Assembly (NCBI GenBank): GCA_031987605.1
Contig: DALZZF010000001.1
Coordinates: forward strand, 310,001 to 374,000
Direction of reading: 5' to 3'
From: JAFAGO01 sp031987605
GTDB taxonomy: Bacteria > Bacteroidota > Bacteroidia > Flavobacteriales > Weeksellaceae
Length of the DNA: 64,000 bases
Both the position numbers and the translations under genes were made by a program. Positions 40,785 to 50,219 of the stretch are shown piece by piece. The notes beneath the pieces are model-generated. The model worked only from the letters and a program-made list of their open reading frames with translations, was not told the DNA's origin and made no database searches. Position 1 is the first letter of the stretch, and every line of letters begins with the position of its first letter.

Positions 40785-41252
40785 ATGGAGTTCAGGAAAA
40801 AGGTTGAAACATTGCTTAATGCGTTTCTGAAAGGAAGAACGGATTTATTTCTTATCGACTTGAAAATTTCTGCGGGGAATGATATTACAGTAATTTTGGA
40901 TGGTGATCAGGGTGTTTCTATTCAGGATTGTCTGGATGCGAGCCGCGCGATTGAAAATAATCTGGATCGCGAAGAAGAAGATTTCAGTTTGCAGGTGATG
41001 TCGGCTGGAGCAAGCGAACCGCTTCAGTTTCCAAGGCAATACCGAAAAAATGAAGGAAGAATTCTGGAAGTCACGCTCAGTTCTGATGAAAAAATTGAAG
41101 GCGAATTAAAAGATGCGGATGAAAATAAAATCATTCTCACCAGAAAATACCGTAAACCTAAAGAGATCGGAAAAGGAAAAGTGGATGTTGTGGAAGATAT
41201 GGAAATTCCTTATTCGGAAATCAAAAAAGCAGTAGTAGTAATAAAATTTTAA
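40785..41252 (+). CDS. rimP: ribosome maturation factor RimP
   Basis: Needed for maturation of the 30S subunit. 155 residues, normal for the family. The N-terminal alpha/beta domain contains 'FLIDLKISAGNDITVILDGD' and 'GVSIQDCLDASRAIENNLDR'; 'DFSLQVMSAGASEPLQFPRQ' is the typical S-A-G-x-x-x-P-L segment; the C-terminal Sm-like domain follows ('EGRILEVTLSSDEKIEGELK'). First gene of the conserved rimP-nusA-infB operon; 57 bases before nusA. Probably controlled by the leader hairpin at 40721. Confidence 0.95.
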   Translation: MEFRKKVETLLNAFLKGRTDLFLIDLKISAGNDITVILDGDQGVSIQDCLDASRAIENNLDREEEDFSLQVMSAGASEPLQFPRQYRKNEGRILEVTLSSDEKIEGELKDADENKIILTRKYRKPKEIGKGKVDVVEDMEIPYSEIKKAVVVIKF

Positions 41253-41309
41253 CAGATAAAATTGTGAGCCGGACTCACATTGATAATCATTATTTATCAT
41301 TATAAAGAT

Positions 41310-42545
41310 ATGGACAGTTTAGCATTAATAGAATCCTTTGGTGATTTCAAAGACGAAAAAGGAATTAGCAAGATTGATTTAATGGCGATTATTGAGGATT
41401 CGCTGAAGACATTGTTGAGGAAAAGATTCGATTCCGATGACCATTTTGATGTAATCGTAAATCCTGATAAAGGAGATTTCCAGATATTTTTGAATAAAAC
41501 CATTGTGGAAGATGAAATGTCAGAAGACGATGATTTGGAAATCGAAATTTCCGAAGCTAAAAAAATCGATGATTCCTTTGAAGTAGGCGAAGAATATACC
41601 GTGGAAATCCCGATTGCACAACTGGGAAGAAGAAGCATTCTTACTTTGAAACAAATTCTGGCAACCAAACTTCAGGAGCACAATAATGCTATGTTATATG
41701 AGCAATTTCACGATAGAATCGGTGAAATTGTGGTGGGCGAAGTACACCATATCCGTCACAAACACGTAATTCTTCTGGATGATGAAGGAAATGAATTTAT
41801 CCTTCCGAAAGAAAATCAGATTCCGTCCGATTTCTTTAAAAAAGGAGAAAATATCCGTGCCATTGTGGAGAGTGTAGATTTTAAAGGAGCAAAACCGCAA
41901 ATCATCGTTTCCCGTACCGCACCAAAATTCCTTGAAAAACTTTTGGAACTGGAGATTCCGGAAATTCAGGATGGGACCATTATTCTGAAAAAAGTGGTGA
42001 GAATTCCTGGTGAAAAAGCAAAAATTGCAGTCGATGCTTATGATGACAGAATCGATCCGGTTGGCGCTTGTGTAGGTGTAAAAGGATCCAGAATTCACGG
42101 TGTGGTTCGCGAATTGAAAAATGAAAACATCGACGTTATTCAGTGGTCCAAAAACCCTGAAATCCTCGTGAAAAGAGCATTAGGAAACGTAACCATCAAT
42201 AAAATTGAAATCAATCCTGAAGAGCATTACGCTTTGGTGTATACGCCGGTAGAAGAAATTTCAAAAGTAATCGGGAAACAGGGGCAAAATATCAGATTGG
42301 CTTCCTGGTTATCCGAATATGAAATTGATGTATACAGAGAAACCAATGAAGATGATGATGTGGAACTGGACGAATTCAAAAATGAAGTAGAAGAATGGAT
42401 CATTGAAGAATTCAAAAAAGTAGGGCTTACTACAGCAAAAAGTGTATTGGATAAAGATACCGAAAGCCTGCTGAAAATGACCGATCTTGAAGAAGAAACC
42501 ATTCAGGAAATAAAACAAATCCTGAAAGAAGAATTTGAAGATTAA
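41310..42545 (+). CDS. nusA: transcription termination/antitermination protein NusA
   Basis: Binds RNA polymerase and nascent RNA and modulates pausing, termination and antitermination. The start 'MDSLALIESFGDFKDEKGIS' at 41310 (411 residues) matches the family; the frame upstream encodes unlikely sequence. Order: N-terminal RNAP-binding domain (1-125), S1 domain (about 130-200, 'GEIVVGEVHHIRHKHVILLD'), two KH domains (about 230-345, 'CVGVKGSRIHGVVRELKNEN', 'VIGKQGQNIRLASWLSEYEI') and an acidic C-terminus. It is 55 bases before infB. Confidence 0.96.
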   Translation: MDSLALIESFGDFKDEKGISKIDLMAIIEDSLKTLLRKRFDSDDHFDVIVNPDKGDFQIFLNKTIVEDEMSEDDDLEIEISEAKKIDDSFEVGEEYTVEIPIAQLGRRSILTLKQILATKLQEHNNAMLYEQFHDRIGEIVVGEVHHIRHKHVILLDDEGNEFILPKENQIPSDFFKKGENIRAIVESVDFKGAKPQIIVSRTAPKFLEKLLELEIPEIQDGTIILKKVVRIPGEKAKIAVDAYDDRIDPVGACVGVKGSRIHGVVRELKNENIDVIQWSKNPEILVKRALGNVTINKIEINPEEHYALVYTPVEEISKVIGKQGQNIRLASWLSEYEIDVYRETNEDDDVELDEFKNEVEEWIIEEFKKVGLTTAKSVLDKDTESLLKMTDLEEETIQEIKQILKEEFED

Positions 42546-42600
42546 TCCATCACAGAAATAAATCAAATAAAAAAGGCAAAAGCCAAAGGAAAAAGAATAT

Positions 42601-45354
42601 ATGCCGAAAATAAGATTAAATAAAGCCATCAAAGAGTTCAATATTTCAATGAACCGCCTTGTTGAATTTCTCAACGCGAAAGGAATTGAAGTAGAGAACA
42701 ATCCCAATGCACAACTGGACGAAGTTGCGTATGATGCACTACAGGCAGAATTTGCCCATGATGGTGAACAGCGTAAAGCCTCTCAGGAAGTGGTTTTGTC
42801 CAAAGTTCCGGAAGAAAAACTGGAAATTGAAGAACAACCAAAACCAGAAGTAATCCGTGCAAAAGGAACTTTAAAAGCTGAAACAAAAATCCTTGGTAAG
42901 ATCGATATCGAGCCGAAAAAACCTGAAGTTGTAGAAGAAAAACCGGTAGAAGAAAAACCGGCTCCCGAAGTAATAATCTCTACTCCTGAAAAACCGGAAT
43001 TGCATATTCTGGGAAAAGTAGATCTGGACAAACTTTCAGGAAAAACTACTCCAAAACCTGCGGAACAGCCAAAAGAGCCGGAAGTGAAAAAAGAAGAACC
43101 AGTTGCAAAAGAAGTTCCTAGCAAGCCGCAGGAAGAAGAAAAACCAGCAGAACCTCAGAAAATTGAAACGGTTTACCAAAAGCTGGACGGTCCTAAAATT
43201 CTAAAAGAGAAAGTCGATCTTTCACAATTTCAGAATAAACCAAAATCATCCGCCGCTAAAAAGAAAAGAAAAAGAATAGAAAAGCCGGGAACCAATCCGC
43301 AAGGCGGAAATCAGCAGAACGGCAATCAACAGCAAGGCGGAGGAAACAGACCTCATCAGGGAAACAACCAAAATAGAGGAGGTAACAACAATAACAACAA
43401 CAGAAAAGGGGGAAGTAGAAGAGGTGCCGACAAAGTAATGCCGGTGGAACTTACCGACGAACAAGTAAAAAACCAAATCAAGGAGACCCTTGAAAAATTA
43501 ACCAATAAAGGTGGAAAATCCAAAACCTCTAAACACAGACGGGAAAAACGTTCGTTCAGAAGAGAGCAGGAAGAACACCAAATGGAACTTGATGCTCAGG
43601 ATAAAACACTGAAAGTTACCGAATTTATTACGGTGGGCGAATTGGCCAGCTTAATGAATGTAAGCCCGACAGAAGTGATTTCTGCATGCTTTTCATTAGG
43701 AGTAATGGTAACCATGAACCAACGTCTGGAAGCCGATACCCTACTTTTAGTAACCGATGAATTCGGTTATAAAATTGAATTTCAGGATGCCGATCTTGAA
43801 GAAGCAGAAGAAGAAATCGTGGACAGCGAAGAAGATCTTGTTTCCAGAGCGCCAATTGTAACCGTAATGGGACACGTGGATCACGGGAAAACCTCATTAT
43901 TGGACTATATTCGTAAAACCAATGTAATTGCGGGAGAATCCGGAGGAATTACCCAGCACATCGGAGCATACAACGTGAAACTGGAAAGCGGGCAGAGAAT
44001 TACATTCCTCGATACACCGGGTCACGAAGCGTTTACCGCGATGAGAGCAAGAGGTGCACAGGTTACGGATATTGCAATTATTGTAATTGCAGCGGATGAT
44101 GATGTGATGCCTCAGACAAAAGAAGCAATTGCACACGCACAGGCTGCAGGTGTTCCGATGATTATTGCCATCAACAAAGTGGATAAACCGAATGCCAATC
44201 CGGACAAAATTCGCGAACAACTTTCCGCAATGAATATTCTCGTGGAAGAATGGGGCGGAAACGTTCAGTCACAGGAAATCTCCGCAAAATTCGGAAACAA
44301 TGTAGATGTTTTGCTGGATAAAGTATTGCTTCAGGCAGAGTTGCTTGAACTGAAAGCCAATCCGAAACGTCATGCATTAGGAGTGGTAATAGAAGCCTCT
44401 TTGGATAAAGGACGGGGATATGTTGCCACAATGCTCGTACAAAACGGAACATTAAAAATCGGAGACTATATACTTGCCGGAAAAAATCATGGTAAAGTAA
44501 AAGCCATGCTTGATGAACGCGGACGAAATATGACCGAAGCCGGTCCTTCTATTCCAACCACTATTTTAGGTTTGGATGGAGCACCAACTGCCGGAGATAA
44601 ATTTAAAGTATACGAAGATGAAAGTGAAGCAAAATCAATTGCGACAAAAAGAGAGCAGTTGCAACGCGAACTTTCCATCAGAACGAAAAAACATACTACG
44701 CTTGAAGAGTTGGGAAGAAGAATTGCTTTGGGAGATTTCAAAGAACTCAACATCATTCTGAAAGGAGACGTGGATGGTTCCGTAGAAGCACTTTCAGATC
44801 AGTTACAAAGACTGTCTACTGAAGAAATCAGCGTAAATATTCTTCACTCCGGAGTAGGACCGATTACCGAATCCGATGTGAATCTGGCGGCAGCTTCCGA
44901 TGCCATTATTATCGGATTCAATGTTCGTGCAGGCGCAAATGCAAAAGAATTGGCGGATCGTGAAGAAATTGAAATCAGAACGTATTCCGTAATTTATAAA
45001 GCCATTGATGAAGTAAAAGAAGCAATGGAAGGATTGCTTTCTCCTGAAATTCAGGAACAGGTAATCGGAACCGTTGAAATCCGTGAAGTATTCAAGATTT
45101 CAAAAGTCGGAACCATTGCAGGTTGTATGGTGCTTTCCGGAAAAGTAACCCGAAATTCAAAAATACGTTTACTGCGCGACGGAATTGTAAAATTCGATGG
45201 AGAACTGGACAGTTTGAAACGTTTCAAAGACGATGTAAAAGAAGTAACAAAAGGGTACGAATGCGGATTAAGTATTAAAGGCTTTAACGATATTGAAGCC
45301 GGAGACATTCTTGAAGTATATGAAGAAATTGCAGTGAAGAAAAAACTGAAATAA
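42601..45354 (+). CDS. infB: translation initiation factor IF-2
   Basis: A GTPase that places initiator tRNA on the 30S subunit and promotes subunit joining. 917 residues. The N-terminal IF2_N helix ('IRLNKAIKEFNISMNRLVEF') is followed by a long charged Pro/Glu/Lys region (about 75-220). Then comes a low-complexity Gly/Asn/Gln stretch with RGG-like elements (about 230-275, 'QGGGNRPHQGNNQNRGGNNN') and a second IF2_N-like domain near 340. The G domain starts at about 420 with 'VTVMGHVDHGKTSLLD', 'DTPGHEAF' and 'NKVD', and domains II-IV run to the end. Third gene of the rimP-nusA-infB operon; a terminator lies about 200 bases downstream. Confidence 0.97.
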   Translation: MPKIRLNKAIKEFNISMNRLVEFLNAKGIEVENNPNAQLDEVAYDALQAEFAHDGEQRKASQEVVLSKVPEEKLEIEEQPKPEVIRAKGTLKAETKILGKIDIEPKKPEVVEEKPVEEKPAPEVIISTPEKPELHILGKVDLDKLSGKTTPKPAEQPKEPEVKKEEPVAKEVPSKPQEEEKPAEPQKIETVYQKLDGPKILKEKVDLSQFQNKPKSSAAKKKRKRIEKPGTNPQGGNQQNGNQQQGGGNRPHQGNNQNRGGNNNNNNRKGGSRRGADKVMPVELTDEQVKNQIKETLEKLTNKGGKSKTSKHRREKRSFRREQEEHQMELDAQDKTLKVTEFITVGELASLMNVSPTEVISACFSLGVMVTMNQRLEADTLLLVTDEFGYKIEFQDADLEEAEEEIVDSEEDLVSRAPIVTVMGHVDHGKTSLLDYIRKTNVIAGESGGITQHIGAYNVKLESGQRITFLDTPGHEAFTAMRARGAQVTDIAIIVIAADDDVMPQTKEAIAHAQAAGVPMIIAINKVDKPNANPDKIREQLSAMNILVEEWGGNVQSQEISAKFGNNVDVLLDKVLLQAELLELKANPKRHALGVVIEASLDKGRGYVATMLVQNGTLKIGDYILAGKNHGKVKAMLDERGRNMTEAGPSIPTTILGLDGAPTAGDKFKVYEDESEAKSIATKREQLQRELSIRTKKHTTLEELGRRIALGDFKELNIILKGDVDGSVEALSDQLQRLSTEEISVNILHSGVGPITESDVNLAAASDAIIIGFNVRAGANAKELADREEIEIRTYSVIYKAIDEVKEAMEGLLSPEIQEQVIGTVEIREVFKISKVGTIAGCMVLSGKVTRNSKIRLLRDGIVKFDGELDSLKRFKDDVKEVTKGYECGLSIKGFNDIEAGDILEVYEEIAVKKKLK

Positions 45355-45416
45355 ATTTTTGAACTCACTATATAACTTCTGATTTGCATTTCAATTAGAT
45401 AAAAAAATACGCGCTC

Positions 45417-45496
45417 CTTTTGTCATGCTGTAAGCATCTCCACAAAGAGAATTTGGATTTCTACGAAATGACAAATGTTGTGTTTAAAGTGTTTTT
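45417..45496 (-). repeat. dispersed intergenic repeat, copy B
   Basis: Its reverse complement begins 'AAAAAACACTTTAAACACAA' and ends 'GAGATGCTTACAGCATGACA', matching both ends of 4107-4220 but lacking about 30 bases of the middle. Confidence 0.75.
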
Positions 45497-45558
45497 TATA
45501 TTTTTTTAAGATATGAAACTATCATGTGACCGCTATAAATCTTTATTCCACACATACT

Positions 45559-45592
45559 AAAACCTGCTTTTTGCAGGTTTTTTCTTTTTTTC
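45559..45592 (+). terminator. intrinsic terminator downstream of infB
   Basis: Stem AAAACCTGC/GCAGGTTTT with a 5-nt loop, followed by a T-rich run. About 205 bases after infB, so the infB 3' UTR would include the repeat. Confidence 0.8.
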
Positions 45593-45736
45593 GAATTCAG
45601 TAAATGCGTAAAGAAGTAGGAAATTTAATAGGTATTTGTTACAAATAGACGCTTTTTTTTGAAAAGTTACAAGGAGATTTGGTGGTGTTAAAATTTTTTA
45701 ACATATTTGTCCCTTAAAATATTAAATTATGTTAAT

Positions 45737-48646
45737 ATGAATGTAAAATTACGAGTGCTTACCATTGGAGTTCTCTTCTTCACGGGAGGAACGTTAATGG
45801 CACAAAAACAGAAAAATGATACTACTACGAAAGTCAAAGACATCGAAGAGGTAGTTTTGGTTGGTGGAGTAAAATTGGATCCAGCAGTAAAATTGGGTTC
45901 ATATACAGTAGTTTCCAAAGCTAATTTTGAATCTACGCCTGTAGCATCTATTGATGAAGTTCTTAACGGGCGAGTTGCCGGTTTGACATTTTCAACAAAT
46001 GGTGGAGATCCAGGATCAACCAACTTAATCACCATTCGTGGGGTAGGATCTTTAATTGGTACGCCAAATCCTTTGTATGTGATAGATGGAGTAGTGGTAG
46101 GGAAAGGTTCAGATAATTCTCAGGTAATGGAATCGTGGAATCCAATGGCGAGTATTGATCCAAACTCAATAGAAAAAGTTGCAGTATTGAAAGATGCTTC
46201 TGCAACCGCTCTTTACGGAGCTCGTGGTGCAAATGGGGTTATCGTTATTACCACTAAAAGAGGGAAATACAATCAAAAAACCAGATTCAATTTATCTAGC
46301 GATATGTCAGTACAGGATATCGCATTTGATAAACAAAAATACATGAATGCCAGCGAGTACCTACAATGGGGAGGGCTTTTGTATTCCAATAAATACTATA
46401 TTGAAACCGGGGGGCAAACGATGAATATGCAGGATGCTATTAATAAGTTTGCATCGGATAGTAATTACGATGGAGTAACAGATGAAAATTGGCAGAAGCA
46501 GGTTCAAAGAAGATCTTCAAGTGTTAATACGTATAATTTTTCAGCAACAGGAGGTGGAGAAAATACTTCATTCAGATTGGGAGGTTCATATTATCAGAAT
46601 GAACCTTTGATATTGAATAGTAAATTTGACAGGATTAGTGTAAACGCAGCAGTAGATCATAAAATAGAGGATAAAGTAACTATTGGTTTCAATGGTAACT
46701 TTACAAATGTTGAACGTAGAACTTATAATGATGCAGGTGCATACAGAAACCCGTGGTTGACAAACTGGTACATTGCCCCAATTTATCCGGCTTATAACTC
46801 TGATGGTACTTATAACCAGACCAATTTGGGAGTTGGGAATAACGATTTTAATCCTGTAGCTGTTCAGAATATGGATTTCATGAAAGGATCCATAAAAACT
46901 TTTGTTTCCTCCGTAAATGGTGAGTGGCAATTTGCCAGAGGCTTTTATGTGAACTCATTATATGGAGTACAATATCAGGCTTTGGATGAAAAACAATTTT
47001 GGCATCCGGACATTGGAGACGGCTTAAACTATGGTGGTTATGTTCTTGAATCAAGAACTAGTGCATATGACTGGAATTGGAACAATTCACTAAGTTTCAG
47101 ACGAGTGTTGGCAGACCGTCATGATATTCAGGCGTATGTTGGAATGGAGTATCAGGAACATAAATATTACACGATTGCAGTTCAGGCAGATAAACTGTCC
47201 AGTCCACTTCCTTATATTGCTTTTGGGACCCAGCCATTTTTACAGCCCAATAGTTATCGTGAAATGTGGACTCAGACATCCTATTTTTCTCGACTCAACT
47301 ATACTTTAGATTCTAAATATTCATTTTCCGGGCAAGTTAGACGCGACGGAAACTCTACTTTAGGAGACTCCAAATATGGTAATTTCTGGTCTGTTGCAGG
47401 ATCATGGAATATTGGTAAAGAAAGTTTTTCTCCGAAGTTTTTAAGTGATTTTACATTACGGGCAAACTATGGTGAAATTGGAAATATTCCTTATGCCGAC
47501 CAATGGGGGATTTCATATACATCACAGGCTCTATTGGATCCTACTGCACAATATACTGTAGAATCAGCTTCCGTTATTGGTCAACCCGGGAACAGAGCGC
47601 TAATATGGGAAGTATCAAAACAACTTAATGTTGGTTTGGATGTAGCAATTCTTAATAATGCTCTTAGTGCAACAGTGGATGTGTACAACCGTAAAACTGC
47701 TGATGCAATCTATTCTTATTCTATAGCACCAAGTGCAGGAGGACCTAATAGTAATATTTATTATGCTAATATCGGAGAGATATTAAATAAAGGAATAGAG
47801 GTTACACTGAGTGCAAAACCAATTTCAGGTAAAGATTTCACTTGGACAATTGATGGTAATTTTGCCTATAATAAAAATACAATAGAGAGTTTGTCCGACC
47901 CATCACGACTGGAGTTTTCAGGCGTATCAAACAACATGAGAGGTATTGCGTCAGGACATCTTTTAGGTGAATATTATACCTATGAATGGGCAGGGGTAGA
48001 TCCTAATACCGGATATGGATTGTTTTATACCGATGAGACTAAAACCGAAACGACTATAAATAGGGCAGAAGCAAAAAGAGTATGGCAGGGAATTACACCT
48101 TTCCCTAAATATACTGCCGGGTTTAAAACAGATTTTAAATATAAAAATCTCTCATTAAGTGTATTTTTCACCGGACAATTTGAGTATGCGGTACACAACA
48201 GATGGCAAAATTATACTTTAGGGGATGGTTCAGCAATAAACAACCAGATTACAGATGCTCTTTATGACAGCTGGACACCGACGAATCCAAACGCTACAAA
48301 CCCAATACAACTTCCTCAAGGTGTTCAAACACCAACTGGAGATAATATTCCGGTAAATGCTGCTGGACCTTCTACAAGATGGATGAGAGATGGAGATCAT
48401 ATTCGTCTGAAAGAAGCAAAACTTAGTTATAGCTTTGGTAAACTTCTCAAGGATTCGGGAATAGAAAACCTAACTTTATATCTGCGTGGTGTCAATCTAT
48501 GGCTCTATACTTTTGATAAAGACTTGACCTTTGATCCGGAGGCCAATTCGAATGCTGCAGGAGCTTCTTGGGAGGGGAAAGGCTTGTATGATTATACCTC
48601 ACCAATTATGAGAAGTGTATCTTTTGGTGTGTCACTTGATTTTTAA
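45737..48646 (+). CDS. SusC/RagA-family TonB-dependent receptor
   Basis: An outer-membrane active transporter of 969 residues. The start at 45737 gives signal peptide 'MNVKLRVLTIGVLFFTGGTL' ending in MAQ. It is followed almost at once by a TonB-box-like 'DIEEVVLVGG' and the plug ('NGRVAGLTFSTNGGDPGSTN', 'PLYVIDGVVVG', 'SIEKVAVLKDASATALYGAR'). The ~80-residue carboxypeptidase-D-like N-terminal extension of many SusC proteins is absent. The beta-barrel ends in 'MRSVSFGVSLDF' with the terminal Phe. Paired with a SusD 11 bases downstream. The substrate (oligosaccharide or peptide) is unknown, and no glycoside hydrolase genes adjoin. Confidence 0.95.
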   Translation: MNVKLRVLTIGVLFFTGGTLMAQKQKNDTTTKVKDIEEVVLVGGVKLDPAVKLGSYTVVSKANFESTPVASIDEVLNGRVAGLTFSTNGGDPGSTNLITIRGVGSLIGTPNPLYVIDGVVVGKGSDNSQVMESWNPMASIDPNSIEKVAVLKDASATALYGARGANGVIVITTKRGKYNQKTRFNLSSDMSVQDIAFDKQKYMNASEYLQWGGLLYSNKYYIETGGQTMNMQDAINKFASDSNYDGVTDENWQKQVQRRSSSVNTYNFSATGGGENTSFRLGGSYYQNEPLILNSKFDRISVNAAVDHKIEDKVTIGFNGNFTNVERRTYNDAGAYRNPWLTNWYIAPIYPAYNSDGTYNQTNLGVGNNDFNPVAVQNMDFMKGSIKTFVSSVNGEWQFARGFYVNSLYGVQYQALDEKQFWHPDIGDGLNYGGYVLESRTSAYDWNWNNSLSFRRVLADRHDIQAYVGMEYQEHKYYTIAVQADKLSSPLPYIAFGTQPFLQPNSYREMWTQTSYFSRLNYTLDSKYSFSGQVRRDGNSTLGDSKYGNFWSVAGSWNIGKESFSPKFLSDFTLRANYGEIGNIPYADQWGISYTSQALLDPTAQYTVESASVIGQPGNRALIWEVSKQLNVGLDVAILNNALSATVDVYNRKTADAIYSYSIAPSAGGPNSNIYYANIGEILNKGIEVTLSAKPISGKDFTWTIDGNFAYNKNTIESLSDPSRLEFSGVSNNMRGIASGHLLGEYYTYEWAGVDPNTGYGLFYTDETKTETTINRAEAKRVWQGITPFPKYTAGFKTDFKYKNLSLSVFFTGQFEYAVHNRWQNYTLGDGSAINNQITDALYDSWTPTNPNATNPIQLPQGVQTPTGDNIPVNAAGPSTRWMRDGDHIRLKEAKLSYSFGKLLKDSGIENLTLYLRGVNLWLYTFDKDLTFDPEANSNAAGASWEGKGLYDYTSPIMRSVSFGVSLDF

Positions 48647-48657
48647 AAATTATTATT

Positions 48658-50121
48658 ATGAAGAAAATAAAAAATATATACCTAATAGTTGCTGCAACTG
48701 CATTAATATTTACAGGATGTAGCGATGAACGACTTGATCTAATACCAGCAGATCAGTTACCTTTGGAAAACCCAATTGTGACAGAAGGTGATATGCAGAA
48801 AATTGTAAATGGAATTTATGATCAGTTTTCATCAGCATCAGCTTTTGGAGCTGATATTTTAATCTTTGGAGATTTGATCTCAGATAATGTGTTTATCACG
48901 TCGCAGAATACGGATGTTGCATACCGTACTACAGGTTTGCTGAATTGGTCATCAGATATATCTGATTTCAACATGATTGACAAGTTGTATGATGGGATTG
49001 TTCTGGCGAATATAGTAATTAACAATACGGCATTGCCAGAAACTCAGGAAGTGAAAAATTTGAAAGGAGAAGCAAGAATTGCCCGTGGTCTGGCTTATTA
49101 CTATGCAGTTAGTTTCTATTCACCTTCACCTACATCAGGAGTAAATCAGGAATATGGAGTTCCCCTGAATCTTGGATTATATGATGCGGATGCTAAGCTT
49201 CCAAGAGCTTCTGTTGCAGAAGTATATGACCAAATTATATTGGATCTTACAACAGCATTACAAACCATGACAAATGAAAATCCTGAAAATAAAGGATTTT
49301 TAAGCCCAACGGCAGCACGTTTACTTTTATCAAGAATTTATTTAACCAGGGGACAAGCGGGAGATTACCAGAAATCCATCGATTATGCAAATCTTGTTAT
49401 TGCTGCTGCAGCCAATCCTAATAGTAAATTTAAATTTGTTTCCAGTACAGACTATGTAAACTATTTCACCTCAACGGATATAACAGTCAGTGAAAATCAG
49501 CCTGAAACCGTTTGGGAGATTAATATGAACGCTGCGATTGGCGAAAATCCTGGTGTTAACAGTGCATTAGCTGTTTTTTATGCTAGTAATGGTGGAAAGA
49601 AAAGATTTCTCTTTACTCAGAATTTTTATGATACTTTTCCTGGTGGGACTACTCCTGATGTGAGACGTGCACTTTTCACAAATACAAGTGTACCAACTCA
49701 GGATGATCCTAGAGGATTATGGACCAGAAAATACATCAGAGCTACATCAGAAGGAAATTTTACTCAAAACGTGAAAGTTCTGAGAATGTCTGAAGTTTAC
49801 TTAAACAAAATCGAAGCACTCTTCAAACTTGGAAATACTGCTGAAGCACTTACAGAACTAAATAGTTTTGTATCTAAACGTAACGGAACACCGTATACCG
49901 AAGCTACAATTACAAATATTCTTACCGAAAGAAACAAAGAGTTTTTTGCTGAAGGTCAAAGATATTTTGATCTGAAAAGAAATAATTTAGGTTTCTCTAA
50001 AACAACAAACTGCTACAGTATTGTGTGTGATGTTCCGGCTGGAGATAAACTATTTGTTATTCCAATGCCTCTGCGTGAAATGAATGTCAATAAAAATATG
50101 ACACAATATCCTGGATGGTAA
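48658..50121 (+). CDS. SusD/RagB-family outer-membrane lipoprotein
   Basis: A 487-residue surface lipoprotein that captures substrate for its SusC partner. The signal peptide 'MKKIKNIYLIVAATALIFTG' is followed by the lipobox Cys (residue 21). 'SDERLDLIPADQLP' is the typical early segment. TPR-like helices ('LKGEARIARGLAYYYAVSFY', 'ASVAEVYDQIILDLTTALQT') and the C-terminal 'ILTERNKEFFAEGQRYFDLK' are diagnostic. It lies 11 bases after SusC and ends at a terminator, so the pair is one transcript. Confidence 0.95.
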   Translation: MKKIKNIYLIVAATALIFTGCSDERLDLIPADQLPLENPIVTEGDMQKIVNGIYDQFSSASAFGADILIFGDLISDNVFITSQNTDVAYRTTGLLNWSSDISDFNMIDKLYDGIVLANIVINNTALPETQEVKNLKGEARIARGLAYYYAVSFYSPSPTSGVNQEYGVPLNLGLYDADAKLPRASVAEVYDQIILDLTTALQTMTNENPENKGFLSPTAARLLLSRIYLTRGQAGDYQKSIDYANLVIAAAANPNSKFKFVSSTDYVNYFTSTDITVSENQPETVWEINMNAAIGENPGVNSALAVFYASNGGKKRFLFTQNFYDTFPGGTTPDVRRALFTNTSVPTQDDPRGLWTRKYIRATSEGNFTQNVKVLRMSEVYLNKIEALFKLGNTAEALTELNSFVSKRNGTPYTEATITNILTERNKEFFAEGQRYFDLKRNNLGFSKTTNCYSIVCDVPAGDKLFVIPMPLREMNVNKNMTQYPGW

Positions 50122-50149
50122 TTCATCTTTAATGGAATAAAGTAATACC

Positions 50150-50178
50150 AAAACCCTGTTTTCGAACAGGGTTTTTTA
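50150..50178 (+). terminator. intrinsic terminator of the susCD pair
   Basis: Perfect 11-bp stem AAAACCCTGTT/AACAGGGTTTT with TTCG tetraloop and T-run, 29 bases after the SusD stop. Confidence 0.92.
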
Positions 50179-50193
50179 TTTATCCATATTTCT

Positions 50194-50201
50194 TACATTT
50201 G
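50194..50201 (+). promoter_or_regulatory. putative promoter TACATTTG of the porin gene
   Basis: Exact TAnnTTTG 18 bases before the ATG at 50220, directly behind the susCD terminator. Confidence 0.6.
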
Positions 50202-50219
50202 CAGTTCACTGTACAGCAT

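Larger units (their letters stand above)
45355..45736. other. non-coding spacer between infB and susC
   Basis: It holds a dispersed repeat copy (45417-45496), a terminator (45559-45592) and, before susC, the perfect inverted repeat TATTTGT-T-ACAAATA at 45633-45647. I see no exact TAnnTTTG element for susC; 'CATATTTG' near 45702 is a near match. Confidence 0.6.
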
